A stretch of 64,000 bases of DNA from Canna indica (GCA_034359265.1 CP136898.1:53681501-53745500); one strand, 5' to 3'. Positions 35,852 through 49,147 are shown, counted from the first letter of the stretch. Translations and numbers: made by a program. Notes: generated from the sequence alone by a model not told the origin.

Positions 35852-37633
35852 AGAGAACGTTCTGGAATCACCCGGGACTCAGATTTCTGGTCGTTTCGAG
35901 TCGATACCTGAAAGTTCAATCAGTAGGCTTCGTTCAGCAATCTGTTCAAAAAACCGTGTAATTCTTTGCATTAGTCTGTCAAAAATAACTCGATTAACAA
36001 CTTATCCCATCACAGTGAATGTTCTGGAGTTGCTCGGGACTCAGATTGCTGGGCGTTTCGTGGCAATACCCCGAAGTTCAATCAGTCGGCTTCGTTCAAG
36101 ATTCTATTCGAAAAATCTTGCAATTCTTTGCATTAGTTTGTCAAAAATAACTTGATTAACAACTTCTCCCATCACAGTGAATGTTCTGGAAGCGCCCGGG
36201 ACTCAGATTTCTGGTCGTTTCGAGTCGATACCTGAAAGTTCAATCAGTAGGCTTCGTTCAGCAATCTGTTCGAAAAACCGTGTAATTCTTTGCATTAGTC
36301 TGTCAAAAATAACTCGATTAACAACTTATCCCATCACAGTGAATGTTCTGGAGTTGCTCGGGACTCAGATTGCTGGGCGTTTCGAGCCGATACCCCGAAG
36401 TTCAATCAGTCGGCTTCGTTCAAGATTCTATTCGAAATATCTTGCAATTCTTTGCATTAGTCTGTCAACAATAACTCGATTAACAACTTATCCCATCACA
36501 GTGAACGTTCTGGAGTCGGTCGGGACTCAGATTGCTGGGCATTTCCAGCCAATACCCCGAAGTTCAATCAGTCGGCTTCGTTCAAGATTCTATTCAAAAA
36601 ATCTTGCAATTCTTTGCATTAGTCTGTCAAAAATAACTCGATTAACAACTTCTCCCATCACAGTGAATGTTCTGGAATCGCCAGGGACTCAGATTTCTGG
36701 TCGTTTCGAGTCGATACCTGAAAGTTCAATCAGTAGGCTTCGTTCAGCAATCTGTTCGAAAAACCGTGTAATTCTTTGCATTAGTCTGTCAAAAATAACT
36801 CGATTAACAACTTATCCCATCACAGTGAATGTTCTGGAGTTGCTCGGGACTCAGATTGCTGGGCGTTTCGAGCCCATACCCCGAAGTTCAATCAGTCGGA
36901 TTCGTTCAAGATTCTATTCGAAAAATCTTGCAATTCTTTGCATTAGTTTGTCAAAAATAACTCGATTAACAACTTCTCCCATCACAGTGAATTTTCTGGA
37001 AGTGCCCGGGACTCAGATTTCTGGTCGTTTCGAGTCGATACCTGAAAGTTCAATCAGTAGGCTTCGTTCAGCAATCTGTTCGAAAAACCGTGTAATTCTT
37101 TGCATTAGTCTGTCAAAAATAACTCGATTAACAACTTATCCCATCACAGTGAATGTTCTGGAGTTGCTCGGGACTCAGATTGCTGGGCGTTTCGAGCCAA
37201 TACCCCGAAGTTCAATCAGTCGGCTTCGTTCAAGATTCTATTCGAAAAATCTTGCAATTCTTTGCATTAGTTTGTCAAAAATAACTCGATTAACAACTTC
37301 TCCCATCACAGTGAATGTTCTGGAAGCGCCCGGGACTAAGATTTCTGGTCGTTTCAAGTCGATACCTGAAAGTTCAATCAGTAGGCTTCGTTCAGCATTC
37401 TGTTCGAAAAACTGTGTAATTCTTTGCATTAGTTTGTCAAAAATAACTCGATTAACAACTTATCCCATCACAGTGAATGTTCTGGAGTTGCTCGGGACTC
37501 AGATTGCTGGGCGTTTCGAGCCGATACCCCGAAGTTCAATCAGTCGGCTTCGTTCAAGATTCTATTCGAAATATCTTGCAATTCTTTGCATTAGTCTGTC
37601 AAAAATAACTCGATTAACAACTTATCCCATCAC
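35852..37633 (+). repeat. 11-monomer mosaic unit, 1782 bp: e/c-a-b/c-d-e/g-c-a-b/c-a-k-d
   Basis: Starts with an e/c fusion (agagaacgttctgg then aatcaccc). It contains two b-head/c-tail hybrids (36176 and 36986) and a second e/g fusion (36500-36661). No 163 bp monomer is present, so the length is exactly 11 x 162. The most rearranged unit in the window. Confidence 0.9.
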
Positions 37634-37958
37634 AGTGAACGTTCTGGAGTCGGTCGGGACTCAGATTGCTGGGCGTTTCGAGCCGATACCCCGAAGTTCA
37701 ATTAGTCGGCTTCGTTCAAGATTCTATTCGAAAAAATCTTGCAATTCATTGCATTAGTCTATCAAAAATAACTCGATTAACAAATTCTCCCATCACAGTG
37801 AATGTTCTGGAGTCGGTCGGGACTCAGATTTCTGGTCGTTTCAAGTCGATACCCCGAAGTTCAATCAGTCGGCTTCGTTCAAGATTCTATTCGAAATATC
37901 TTGCAATTCTTTGCATTAGTCTGTCAAAAATAACTCGATTAACAACTTATCCCATCAC
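37634..37958 (+). repeat. 2-mer unit, 325 bp: e-f/d
   Basis: The f/d hybrid (37797-37958) has tggtcgtttcaagtcg. Fourth copy of the short unit. Confidence 0.92.
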
Positions 37959-39093
37959 AGTGAACGTTCTGGAGTCGGTCGGGACTCAGATTGCTGGGCG
38001 TTTCGAGCCGATACCCCGAAGTTCAATTAGTCGGCTTCGTTCAAGATTCTATTCGAAAAAATCTTGCAATTCATTGCATTAGTCTATCAAAAATAACTCG
38101 ATTAACAAATTCTCCCATCACAGTGAATGTTCTGGAGTCGGTCGGGACTCAGATTTCTGGTCGTTTCGAGTCGATACCCCGAAGTTCAATCAGTCGACTT
38201 CGTTCAAGATTCTATTCGAAAATTCTTGCAATTCTTTGCATCAGTCAGTCAAAAATAACTCGATTAACAACTTATCCCATCACAGTGAATGTTCTGGAGT
38301 CGGTCGGGACTCATATTGCTGGGCATTTCCAGCCAATACCCCGAAGTTCAATCAGTCGGCTTCGTTCAAGATTCTATTCAAAAAATCTTGCAATTCTTTG
38401 CATTAGTCTGTCAAAAATAACTCGATTAACAACTTCTCCCATCACAGTGAATGTTCTGGAATCGCCAGGGACTCAGATTTCTGGTCGTTTCGAGTCGATA
38501 CCTGAAAGTTCAATCAGTAGGCTTCGTTCAGCAATCTGTTCGAAAAACCGTGTAATTCTTTGCATTAGTCTGTCAAAAATAACTCGATTAACAACTTATC
38601 CCATCACAGTGAATGTTCTGGAGTTGCTCGGGACTCAGATTGCTGGGCGTTTCGAGCCCATACCCCGAAGTTCAATCAGTCGGATTCGTTCAAGATTCTA
38701 TTCGAAAAATCTTGCAATTCTTTGCATTAGTTTGTCAAAAATAACTCGATTAACAACTTCTCCCATCACAGTGAATTTTCTGGAAGCGCCCGGGACTCAG
38801 ATTTCTGGTCGTTTCGAGTCGATACCTGAAAGTTCAATCAGTAGGCTTCATTCAGCATTCTGTTAGAAAAACTATGTAATTCTTTGCATTAGTTTGTCAA
38901 AAATAACTCGATTAACAACTTATCCCATCACAGTGAATGTTCTGGAGTTGCTCGGGACTCAGATTGCTGGGCGTTTCGAGCCGATACCCCGAAGTTCAAT
39001 CAGTCGGCTTCGTTCAAGATTCTATTCGAAATATCTTGCAATTCTTCGCATTAGTCTGTCAACAATAACTCGATTAACAACTTATCCCATCAC
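37959..39093 (+). repeat. 7-mer unit, 1135 bp: e-f-g-c-a-b-d
   Basis: Shares aatcgccaggg, gagcccatacc, cggattcg, gaattttctgg and attcttcgcatt with 33582-34716. Together with the preceding 2-mer it repeats the 1460 bp super-unit. Confidence 0.92.
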
Positions 39094-40228
39094 AGTGAAC
39101 GTTCTGGAGTCGGTCGGGACTCAGATTGCTGGGCGTTTCGAGCCGATACCCCGAAGTTCAATTAGTCGGCTTCGTTCAAGATTCTATTCGAAAAAATCTT
39201 GCAATTCATTGCATTAGTCTATCAAAAATAACTCGATTAACAAATTCTCCCATCACAGTGAATGTTCTGGAGTCGGTCGGGACTCAGATTTCTGGTCATT
39301 TCGAGTCGATACCCCGAAGTTCAATCAGTCGACTTCGTTCAAGATTCTATTCGAAAATTCTTGCAATTCTTTGCATCAGTCAGTCAAAAATAACTCGATT
39401 AACAACTTATCCCATCACAGTGAATGTTCTGGTGTCGGTCAGGACTCAGATTGCTGGGCGTTTCCAGCCAATACCCCGAAGTTCAATCAGTCGGCTTCGT
39501 TCAAGATTCTATTCAAAAAATCTTGCAATTCTTTGCATTAGTCTGTCAAAAATAACTCGATTAACAACTTCTCCCATCACAGTGAATGTTCTGGAATCGC
39601 CCGGGACTCAGATTTCTGGTCGTTTCGAGTCGATATGTGAAAGTTCAATCAGTAGGCTTCGTTCAGCAATCTGTTCGAAAAACCGTGTAATTCTTTGCAT
39701 TAGTCTGTCAAAAATAACTCGATTAACAACTTATCCCATCACAGTGAATGTTCTGGAGTTGCTCGGGACTCAGATTGCTGGGCGTTTCGAGCCAATACCC
39801 CGAAGTTCAATCAGTCGGCTTCGTTCAAGATTCTATTCGAAAAATCTTGCAATTCTTTGCATTAGTTTGTCAAAAATAACTCGATTAACAACTTCTCCCA
39901 TCACAGTGAATGTTCTGGAAGCGCCCGGGACTAAGATTTCTGGTCGTTTCAAGTCGATACCTGAAAGTTCAATCAGTAGGCTTCGTTCAGCATTCTGTTC
40001 GAAAAACTGTGTAATTCTTTGCATTAGTTTGTCAAAAATAACTCGATTAACAACTTATCCCATCACAGTGAATGTTCTGGAGTTGCTCGGGACTCAGATT
40101 GCTGGGCGTTTCGAGCCGATACCCCGAAGTTCAATCAGTCGGCTTCGTTCAAGATTCTATTCGAAATATCTTGCAATTCTTTGCATTAGTCTGTCAAAAA
40201 TAACTCGATTAACAACTTATCCCATCAC
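39094..40228 (+). repeat. 7-mer unit, 1135 bp: e-f-g-c-a-k-d
   Basis: c has cgatatgtgaaag, shared 2919 bp downstream. g has ctggtgtcggtcagg. Confidence 0.93.
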
Positions 40229-40877
40229 AGTGAACCTTCTGGAGTCGGTCGGGACTCAGATTACTGGGCGTTTCGAGCCGATACCCCGAAGTTCAATTAG
40301 TCGGCTTCGTTCAAGATTCTATTCGAAAAAATCTTGCAATTCATTGCATTAGTCTATCAAAAATAACTCGATTAACAAATTCTCCCATCACAGTGAATGT
40401 TCTGGAGTCGGTCGGGACTCAGATTTCTGGTCGTTTCGAGTCGATACCCCGAAGTTCAATCAGTCGACTTCGTTCAAGATTCTATTCGAAAATTCTTGCA
40501 ATTCTTTGCATCAGTCAGTCAAAAATAACTCGATTAACAACTTATCCCATCACAGTGAATGTTCTGGAGTCGGTCGGGACTCAGATTGCTGGGCATTTCC
40601 AGCCAATACCCCGAAGTTCAATCAGTCGGCTTCGTTCAAGATTCTATTCAAAAAATCTTGCAATTCTTTGCATTAGTCTGTCAAAAATAACTCGATTAAC
40701 AACTTCTCCCATCACAGTGAATGTTCTGGAATCGCCCGGGACTCAGATTTCTGGTCGTTTCGAGTCGATACCTGAAAGTTCAATCAGTAGGCTTCGTTCA
40801 GCAATCTGTTCGAAAAACCGTGTAATTCTTTGCATTAGTCTGTCAAAAATAACTCGATTAACAACTTATCCCATCAC
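40229..40877 (+). repeat. 4-mer unit, 649 bp: e-f-g-c
   Basis: e has gaaccttctgg and gattactgggcg. c is followed directly by e, so a, b/k and d are missing. Confidence 0.93.
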
Positions 40878-42012
40878 AGTGAACGTTCTGGAGTCGGTCG
40901 GGACTCAGATTGCTGGGCGTTTCGAGCCGATACCCCGAAGTTCAATTAGTCGGCTTCGTTCAAGATTCTATTCGAAAAAATCTTGCAATTCATTGCATTA
41001 GTCTATCAAAAATAACTCGATTAACAAATTCTCCCATCACAGTGAATGTTCTGGAGTCGGTCGGGACTCAGATTTCTGGTCGTTTCGAGTCGATACCCCG
41101 AAGTTCAATCAGTCGACTTCGTTCAAGATTCTATTCGAAAATTCTTGCAATTCTTTGCATCAGTCAGTCCAAAATAACTCGATTAACAACTTATCCCATC
41201 ACAGTGAATGTTCTGGAGTCGGTCGGGACTCATATTGCTGGGCATTTCCAGCCAATACCCCGAAGTTCAATCAGTTGGATTCGTTCAAGATTCTATTCGA
41301 AAAATCTTGCAATTCTTTGCATTAGTTTGTCAAAAATAACTCGATTAACAACTTCTCCCATCACAGTGAATGTTCTGGAATCGCCCGGGACTCAGATTTC
41401 TGGTCGTTTCGAGTCGATACCTGAAAGTTCAATCAGTAGGCTTCGTTCAGCAATCTGTTCGAAAAACCGTGTAATTCTTTGCATTAGTCTGTCAAAAATA
41501 ACTCGATTAACAACTTATCCCATCACAGTGAATGTTCTGGAGTTGCTCGGGACTCAGATTGCTGGGCGTTTCGAGCCCATACCCCGAAGTTCAATCAGTC
41601 GGATTCGTTCAAGATTCTATTCGAAAAATCTTGCAATTCTTTGCATTAGTTTGTCAAAAATAACTCGATTAACAACTTCTCCCATCACAGTGAATTTTCT
41701 GGAAGCGCCCGGGACTCAGATTTCTGGTCGTTTCGAGTCGATACCTGAAAGTTCAATCAGTAGGCTTCATTCAGCATTCTGTTAGAAAAACTATGTAATT
41801 CTTTGCATTAGTTTGTCAAAAATAACTCGATTAACAACTTATCCCATCACAGTGAATGTTCTGGAGTTGCTCGGGACTCAGATTGCTGGGCGTTTCGAGC
41901 CGATACCCCGAAGTTCAATCAGTCGGCTTCGTTCAAGATTCTATTCGAAATATCTTGCAATTCTTCGCATTAGTCTGTCAACAATAACTCGATTAACAAC
42001 TTATCCCATCAC
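40878..42012 (+). repeat. 7-mer unit, 1135 bp: e-f-g/a-c-a-b-d
   Basis: f has gtcagtccaaaataac. The g monomer has cagttggattcg and an a-like tail. Both marks recur 2919 bp downstream. Confidence 0.93.
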
Positions 42013-43147
42013 AGTGAACGTTCTGGAGTCGGTCGGGACTCAGATTGCTGGGCGTTTCGAGCCGATACCCCGAAGTTCAATTAGTCGGCTTCGTTCAAGA
42101 TTCTATTCGAAAAAATCTTGCAATTCATTGCATTAGTCTATCAAAAATAACTCGATTAACAAATTCTCCCATCACAGTGAATGTTCTGGAGTCGGTCGGG
42201 ACTCAGATTTCTGGTCATTTCGAGTCGATACCCCGAAGTTCAATCAGTCGACTTCGTTCAAGATTCTATTCGAAAATTCTTGCAATTCTTTGCATCAGTC
42301 AGTCAAAAATAACTCGATTAACAACTTATCCCATCACAGTGAATGTTCTGGTGTCGGTCAGGACTCAGATTGCTGGGCGTTTCCAGCCAATACCCCGAAG
42401 TTCAATCAGTCGGCTTCGTTCAAGATTCTATTCAAAAAATCTTGCAATTCTTTGCATTAGTCTGTCAAAAATAACTCGATTAACAACTTCTCCCATCACA
42501 GTGAATGTTCTGGAATCGCCCGGGACTCAGATTTCTGGTCGTTTCGAGTCGATATGTGAAAGTTCAATCAGTAGGCTTCGTTCAGCAATCTGTTCGAAAA
42601 ACCGTGTAATTCTTTGCATTAGTCTGTCAAAAATAACTCGATTAACAACTTATCCCATCACAGTGAATGTTCTGGAGTTGCTCGGGACTCAGATTGCTGG
42701 GCGTTTCGAGCCAATACCCCGAAGTTCAATCAGTCGGCTTCGTTCAAGATTCTATTCGAAAAATCTTGCAATTCTTTGCATTAGTTTGTCAAAAATAACT
42801 CGATTAACAACTTCTCCCATCACAGTGAATGTTCTGGAAGCGCCCGGGACTAAGATTTCTGGTCGTTTCAAGTCGATACCTGAAAGTTCAATCAGTAGGC
42901 TTCGTTCAGCATTCTGTTCGAAAAACTGTGTAATTCTTTGCATTAGTTTGTCAAAAATAACTCGATTAACAACTTATCCCATCACAGTGAATGTTCTGGA
43001 GTTGCTCGGGACTCAGATTGCTGGGCGTTTCGAGCCGATACCCCGAAGTTCAATCAGTCGGCTTCGTTCAAGATTCTATTCGAAATATCTTGCAATTCTT
43101 TGCATTAGTCTGTCAAAAATAACTCGATTAACAACTTATCCCATCAC
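42013..43147 (+). repeat. 7-mer unit, 1135 bp: e-f-g-c-a-k-d
   Basis: Copy of 39094-40228 with the same cgatatgtgaaag in c. Confidence 0.93.
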
Positions 43148-43796
43148 AGTGAACCTTCTGGAGTCGGTCGGGACTCAGATTACTGGGCGTTTCGAGCCGA
43201 TACCCCGAAGTTCAATTAGTCGGCTTCGTTCAAGATTCTATTCGAAAAAATCTTGCAATTCATTGCATTAGTCTATCAAAAATAACTCGATTAACAAATT
43301 CTCCCATCACAGTGAATGTTCTGGAGTCGGTCGGGACTCAGATTTCTGGTCGTTTCGAGTCGATACCCCGAAGTTCAATCAGTCGACTTCGTTCAAGATT
43401 CTATTCGAAAATTCTTGCAATTCTTTGCATCAGTCAGTCAAAAATAACTCGATTAACAACTTATCCCATCACAGTGAATGTTCTGGAGTCGGTCGGGACT
43501 CAGATTGCTGGGCATTTCCAGCCAATACCCCGAAGTTCAATCAGTCGGCTTCGTTCAAGATTCTATTCAAAAAATCTTGCAATTCTTTGCATTAGTCTGT
43601 CAAAAATAACTCGATTAACAACTTCTCCCATCACAGTGAATGTTCTGGAATCGCCCGGGACTCAGATTTCTGGTCGTTTCGAGTCGATACCTGAAAGTTC
43701 AATCAGTAGGCTTCGTTCAGCAATCTGTTCGAAAAACCGTGTAATTCTTTGCATTAGTCTGTCAAAAATAACTCGATTAACAACTTATCCCATCAC
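43148..43796 (+). repeat. 4-mer unit, 649 bp: e-f-g-c
   Basis: Copy of 40229-40877 with the same gaaccttctgg and gattactgg. Confidence 0.93.
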
Positions 43797-44931
43797 AGTG
43801 AACGTTCTGGAGTCGGTCGGGACTCAGATTGCTGGGCGTTTCGAGCCGATACCCCGAAGTTCAATTAGTCGGCTTCGTTCAAGATTCTATTCGAAAAAAT
43901 CTTGCAATTCATTGCATTAGTCTATCAAAAATAACTCGATTAACAAATTCTCCCATCACAGTGAATGTTCTGGAGTCGGTCGGGACTCAGATTTCTGGTC
44001 GTTTCGAGTCGATACCCCGAAGTTCAATCAGTCGACTTCGTTCAAGATTCTATTCGAAAATTCTTGCAATTCTTTGCATCAGTCAGTCCAAAATAACTCG
44101 ATTAACAACTTATCCCATCACAGTGAATGTTCTGGAGTCGGTCGGGACTCATATTGCTGGGCATTTCCAGCCAATACCCCGAAGTTCAATCAGTTGGATT
44201 CGTTCAAGATTCTATTCGAAAAATCTTGCAATTCTTTGCATTAGTTTGTCAAAAATAACTCGATTAACAACTTCTCCCATCACAGTGAATGTTCTGGAAT
44301 CGCCCGGGACTCAGATTTCTGGTCGTTTCGAGTCGATACCTGAAAGTTCAATCAGTAGGCTTCGTTCAGCAATCTGTTCGAAAAACCGTGTAATTCTTTG
44401 CATTAGTCTGTCAAAAATAACTCGATTAACAACTTATCCCATCACAGTGAATGTTCTGGAGTTGCTCGGGACTCAGATTGCTGGGCGTTTCGAGCCCATA
44501 CCCCGAAGTTCAATCAGTCGGATTCGTTCAAGATTCTATTCGAAAAATCTTGCAATTCTTTGCATTAGTTTGTCAAAAATAACTCGATTAACAACTTCTC
44601 CCATCACAGTGAATTTTCTGGAAGCGCCCGGGACTCAGATTTCTGGTCGTTTCGAGTCGATACCTGAAAGTTCAATCAGTAGGCTTCATTCAGCATTCTG
44701 TTAGAAAAACTATGTAATTCTTTGCATTAGTTTGTCAAAAATAACTCGATTAACAACTTATCCCATCACAGTGAATGTTCTGGAGTTGCTCGGGACTCAG
44801 ATTGCTGGGCGTTTCGAGCCGATACCCCGAAGTTCAATCAGTCGGCTTCGTTCAAGATTCTATTCGAAATATCTTGCAATTCTTCGCATTAGTCTGTCAA
44901 CAATAACTCGATTAACAACTTATCCCATCAC
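43797..44931 (+). repeat. 7-mer unit, 1135 bp: e-f-g/a-c-a-b-d
   Basis: Copy of 40878-42012 with gtcagtccaaaataac at about 44079-44094. Confidence 0.93.
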
Positions 44932-46066
44932 AGTGAACGTTCTGGAGTCGGTCGGGACTCAGATTGCTGGGCGTTTCGAGCCGATACCCCGAAGTTCAAT
45001 TAGTCGGCTTCGTTCAAGATTCTATTCGAAAAAATCTTGCAATTCATTGCATTAGTCTATCAAAAATAACTCGATTAACAAATTCTCCCATCACAGTGAA
45101 TGTTCTGGAGTCGGTCGGGACTCAGATTTCTGGTCATTTCGAGTCGATACCCCGAAGTTCAATCAGTCGACTTCGTTCAAGATTCTATTCGAAAATTCTT
45201 GCAATTCTTTGCATCAGTCAGTCAAAAATAACTCGATTAACAACTTATCCCATCACAGTGAATGTTCTGGTGTCGGTCAGGACTCAGATTGCTGGGCGTT
45301 TCCAGCCAATACCCCAAAGTTCAATCAGTCGGCTTCGTTCAAGATTCTATTCAAAAAATCTTGCAATTCTTTGCATTAGTCTGTCAAAAATAACTCGATT
45401 AACAACTTCTCCCATCACAGTGAATGTTCTGGAATCGCCCGGGACTCAGATTTCTGGTCGTTTCGAGTCGATACGTGAAAGTTCAATCAGTAGGCTTCGT
45501 TCAGCAATCTGTTCGAAAAACCGTGTAATTCTTTGCATTAGTCTGTCAAAAATAACTCGATTAACAACTTATCCCATCACAGTGAATGTTCTGGAGTTGC
45601 TCGGGACTCAGATTGCTGGGCGTTTCGAGCCAATACCCCGAAGTTCAATCAGTCGGCTTCGTTCAAGATTCTATTCGAAAAATCTTGCAATTCTTTGCAT
45701 TAGTTTGTCAAAAATAACTCGATTAACAACTTCTCCCATCACAGTGAATGTTCTGGAAGTGCCCGGGACTAAGATTTCTGGTCGTTTCAAGTCGATACCT
45801 GAAAGTTCAATCAGTAGGCTTCGTTCAGCATTCTGTTCGAAAAACTGTGTAATTCTTTGCATTAGTTTGTCAAAAATAACTCGATTAACAACTTATCCCA
45901 TCACAGTGAATGTTCTGGAGTTGCTCGGGACTCAGATTGCTGGGCGTTTCGAGCCGATACCCCGAAGTTCAATCAGTCGGCTTCGTTCAAGATTCTATTC
46001 GAAATATCTTGCAATTCTTTGCATTAGTCTGTCAAAAATAACTCGATTAACAACTTATCCCATCAC
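44932..46066 (+). repeat. 7-mer unit, 1135 bp: e-f-g-c-a-k-d
   Basis: Third copy of the 39094-type 7-mer but diverged: g has accccaaag, c has cgatacgtgaaag and k has gaagtgcccggg. Confidence 0.92.
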
Positions 46067-47201
46067 AGTGAACGTTCTGGAGTCGGTCGGGACTCAGATT
46101 ACTGGGCGTTTCGAGCCGATACCCCGAAGTTCAATTAGTCGGCTTCGTTCAAGATTCTATTCGAAAAAATCTTGCAATTCATTGCATTAGTCTATCAAAA
46201 ATAACTCGATTAACAAATTCTCCCATCACAGTGAATGTTCTGGAGTCGGTCGGGACTCAGATTTCTGGTCGTTTCGAGTCGATACCCCGAAGTTCAATCA
46301 GTCGACTTCGTTCAAGATTCTATTCGAAAATTCTTGCAATTCTTTGCATCAGTCAGTCAAAAATAACTCGATTAACAACTTATCCCATCACAGTGAATGT
46401 TCTGGAGTCGGTCGGGACTCAGATTGCTGGGCATTTCCAGCCAATACCCCGAAGTTCAATCAGTCGGCTTCGTTCAAGATTCTATTCAAAAAATCTTGCA
46501 ATTCTTTGCATTAGTCTGTCAAAAATAACTCGATTAACAACTTCTCCCATCACAGTGAATGTTCTGGAATCGCCCGGGACTCAGATTTCTGGTCGTTTCG
46601 AGTCGATACCTGAAAGTTCAATCAGTAGGCTTCGTTCAGCAATCTGTTCGAAAAACCGTGTAATTCTTTGCATTAGTCTGTCAAAAATAACTCGATTAAC
46701 AACTTATCCCATCACAGTGAATGTTCTGGAGTTGCTCGGGACTCAGATTGCTGGGCGTTTCGAGCCCATACCCCGAAGTTCAATCAGTCGGCTTCGTTCA
46801 AGATTCTATTCGAAAAATCTTGCAATTCTTTGCATTAGTTTGTCAAAAATAACTCGATTAACAACTTCTCCCATCACAGTGAATGTTCTGGAATCGCCCG
46901 GGACTCAGATTTCTGGTCGTTTCGAGTCGATACCTGAAAGTTCAATCAGTAGGCTTCATTCAGCATTCTGTTAGAAAAACTATGTAATTCTTTGCATTAG
47001 TTTGTCAAAAATAACTCGATTAACAACTTATCCCATCACAGTGAATGTTCTGGAGTTGCTCGGGACTCAGATTGCTGGGCGTTTCGAGCCGATACCCCGA
47101 AGTTCAATCAGTCGGCTTCGTTCAAGATTCTATTCGAAATATCTTGCAATTCTTTGTATTAGTCTGTCAACAATAACTCGATTAACAACTTATCCCATCA
47201 C
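46067..47201 (+). repeat. 7-mer unit, 1135 bp: e-f-g-c-a-c/b-d
   Basis: e has gattactgggcg. Position 6 joins a c head (aatcgcccggg) to a b tail (gcttcattcagcattctgttag). Confidence 0.9.
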
Positions 47202-48336
47202 AGTGAACGTTCTGGAGTCGGTCGGGACTCAGATTGCTGGGCGTTTCGAGCCGATACCCCGAAGTTCAATTAGTCGGCTTCGTTCAAGATTCTATTCGAA
47301 AAAATCTTGCAATTCATTGCATTAGTCTATCAAAAATAACTCGATTAACAAATTCTCCCATCACAGTGAATGTTCTGGAGTCGGTCGGGACTCAGATTTC
47401 TGGTCATTTCGAGTCAATACCCCGAAGTTCAATTAGTCGACTTCGTTCAAGATTCTATTCGAAAATTCTTGCAATTCTTTGCATCAGTTAGTCAAAAATA
47501 ACTCGATTAACAACTTATCCCATCACAGTGAATGTTCTGGAGTCGGTCAGGACTCAGATTGCTGGGCGTTTCCAGCCAATACCCCGAAGTTCAATCAGTC
47601 GGCTTCGTTCAAGATTCTATTCAAAAAAACTTGCAATTCTTTGCATTAGTCTGTCAAAAATAACTCGATTAACAACTTCTCCCATCACAGTGAATGTTCT
47701 GGAATCACCCGAGACTCAGATTTCTGGTCGTTTCGAGTCGATACCTGAAAGTTCAATCAGTAGGCTTCGTTCAGCAATCTGTTCGAAAAACCGTGTAATT
47801 CTTTGCATTAGTCTGTCAAAAATAACTCGATTAACAACTTATCCCATCACAGTGAATGTTCTGGAGTTGCTCGGGACTCAGATTGCTGGGCGTTTCGAGC
47901 CAATACCCCGAAGTTCAATCAGTCGGCTTCGTTCAAGATTCTATTCGAAATATCTTGCAATTCTTTGCATTAGTTTGTCAAAAATAACTCGATTAACAAC
48001 TTCTCCCATCACAGTGAATGTTCTGGAAGCGCCCGGGACTAAGATTTCTGGTCGTTTCAAGTCGATACCTGAAAGTTCAATCAGTAGGCTTCGTTCAGCA
48101 TTCTGTTCGAAAAACTGTGTAATTCTTTGCATTAGTTTGTCAAAAATAACTCGATTAACAACTTATCCCATCACAGTGAATGTTCTGGAGTTGCTCGGGA
48201 CTCAGATTGCTGGGCGTTTCGAGCCGATACCCCGAAGTTCAATCAGTCGGCTTCGTTCAAGATTCTATTCGAAATATCTTGCAATTCTTTGCATTAGTCT
48301 GTCAAAAATAACTCGATTAACAACTTATCCCATCAC
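47202..48336 (+). repeat. 7-mer unit, 1135 bp: e-f-g-c-a-k-d
   Basis: f has cagttagtcaaaa, g has attcaaaaaaactt, c has aatcacccgag and a has gaaatatc (a d-like tail mark). Confidence 0.92.
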
Positions 48337-49147
48337 AGTGAACGTTCTGGAGTCGGTCGAGACTCAGATTGCTGGGCGTTTCGAGCCGATACCCCGAAGT
48401 TCAATTAGTCGGCTTCGTTCAAGATTCTATTCGAAAAATTTTTGCAATTCATTGCATTAGTCTATCAAAAATAACTCGATTAACAAATTCTCCCATCACA
48501 GTGAATGTTCTGGAGTCGGTCGGGACTCAGATTTCTGGTCGTTTCGAGTCGATACCCCGAAGTTCAATCAGTCGACTTCGTTCAAGATTCTATTCGAAAA
48601 TTCTTGCAATTCTTTGCATCAGTCAGTCAAAAATAACTCGATTAACAACTTATCCCATCACAGTGAATGTTCTGGAGTCGGTCGGGACTCAGATTGCTGG
48701 GCATTTCCAGCCAATACCCCGAAGTTCAATCAGTCGGCTTCGTTGAAGATTCTATTCAAAAAATCTTGCAATTCTTTGCATTAGTCTGTCAAAAATAACT
48801 CGATTAACAACTTCTCCCATCACAGTGAATGTTCTGGAATCGCCCAGGACTAAGATTTCTGGTCGTTTCGAGTCGATACCTGAAAGTTCAATCAGTAGGC
48901 TTCGTTCAGCATTCTGTTAGAAAAACTGTGTAATTCTTTGCATTAGTTTGTCAAAAATAACTCGATTAACAACTTATCCCATCACAGTGAATGTTCTGGA
49001 GTTGCTCGGGACTCAGATTGCTGGGCGTTTCGAGCCGATACCCCGAAGTTCAATCAGTCGGCTTCGTTCAAGATTCTATTCGAAATATCTTGCAATTCTT
49101 TGCATTAGTCTGTCAACAATAACTCGATTAACAACTTATCCCATCAC
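48337..49147 (+). repeat. 5-mer unit, 811 bp: e-f-g-c/k/b mosaic-d
   Basis: e has gaaaaatttttgc. The fourth monomer has a c head, then ggactaag as in k, then gttagaaaaactgtg. The same mosaic monomer recurs at 50446 and 51905. Confidence 0.88.

Larger units (their letters stand above)
39094..44931 (+). repeat. 2919-bp 18-monomer super-repeat, two near-identical tandem copies
   Basis: 39094-42012 and 42013-44931 share the unit order 1135 (k) + 649 + 1135 (b). They also share private variants cgatatgtgaaag, gaaccttctgg, gattactgg, gtcagtccaaaataac and cagttggattcg at exact 2919 bp spacing. A diverged third copy begins at 44932. Confidence 0.93.
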
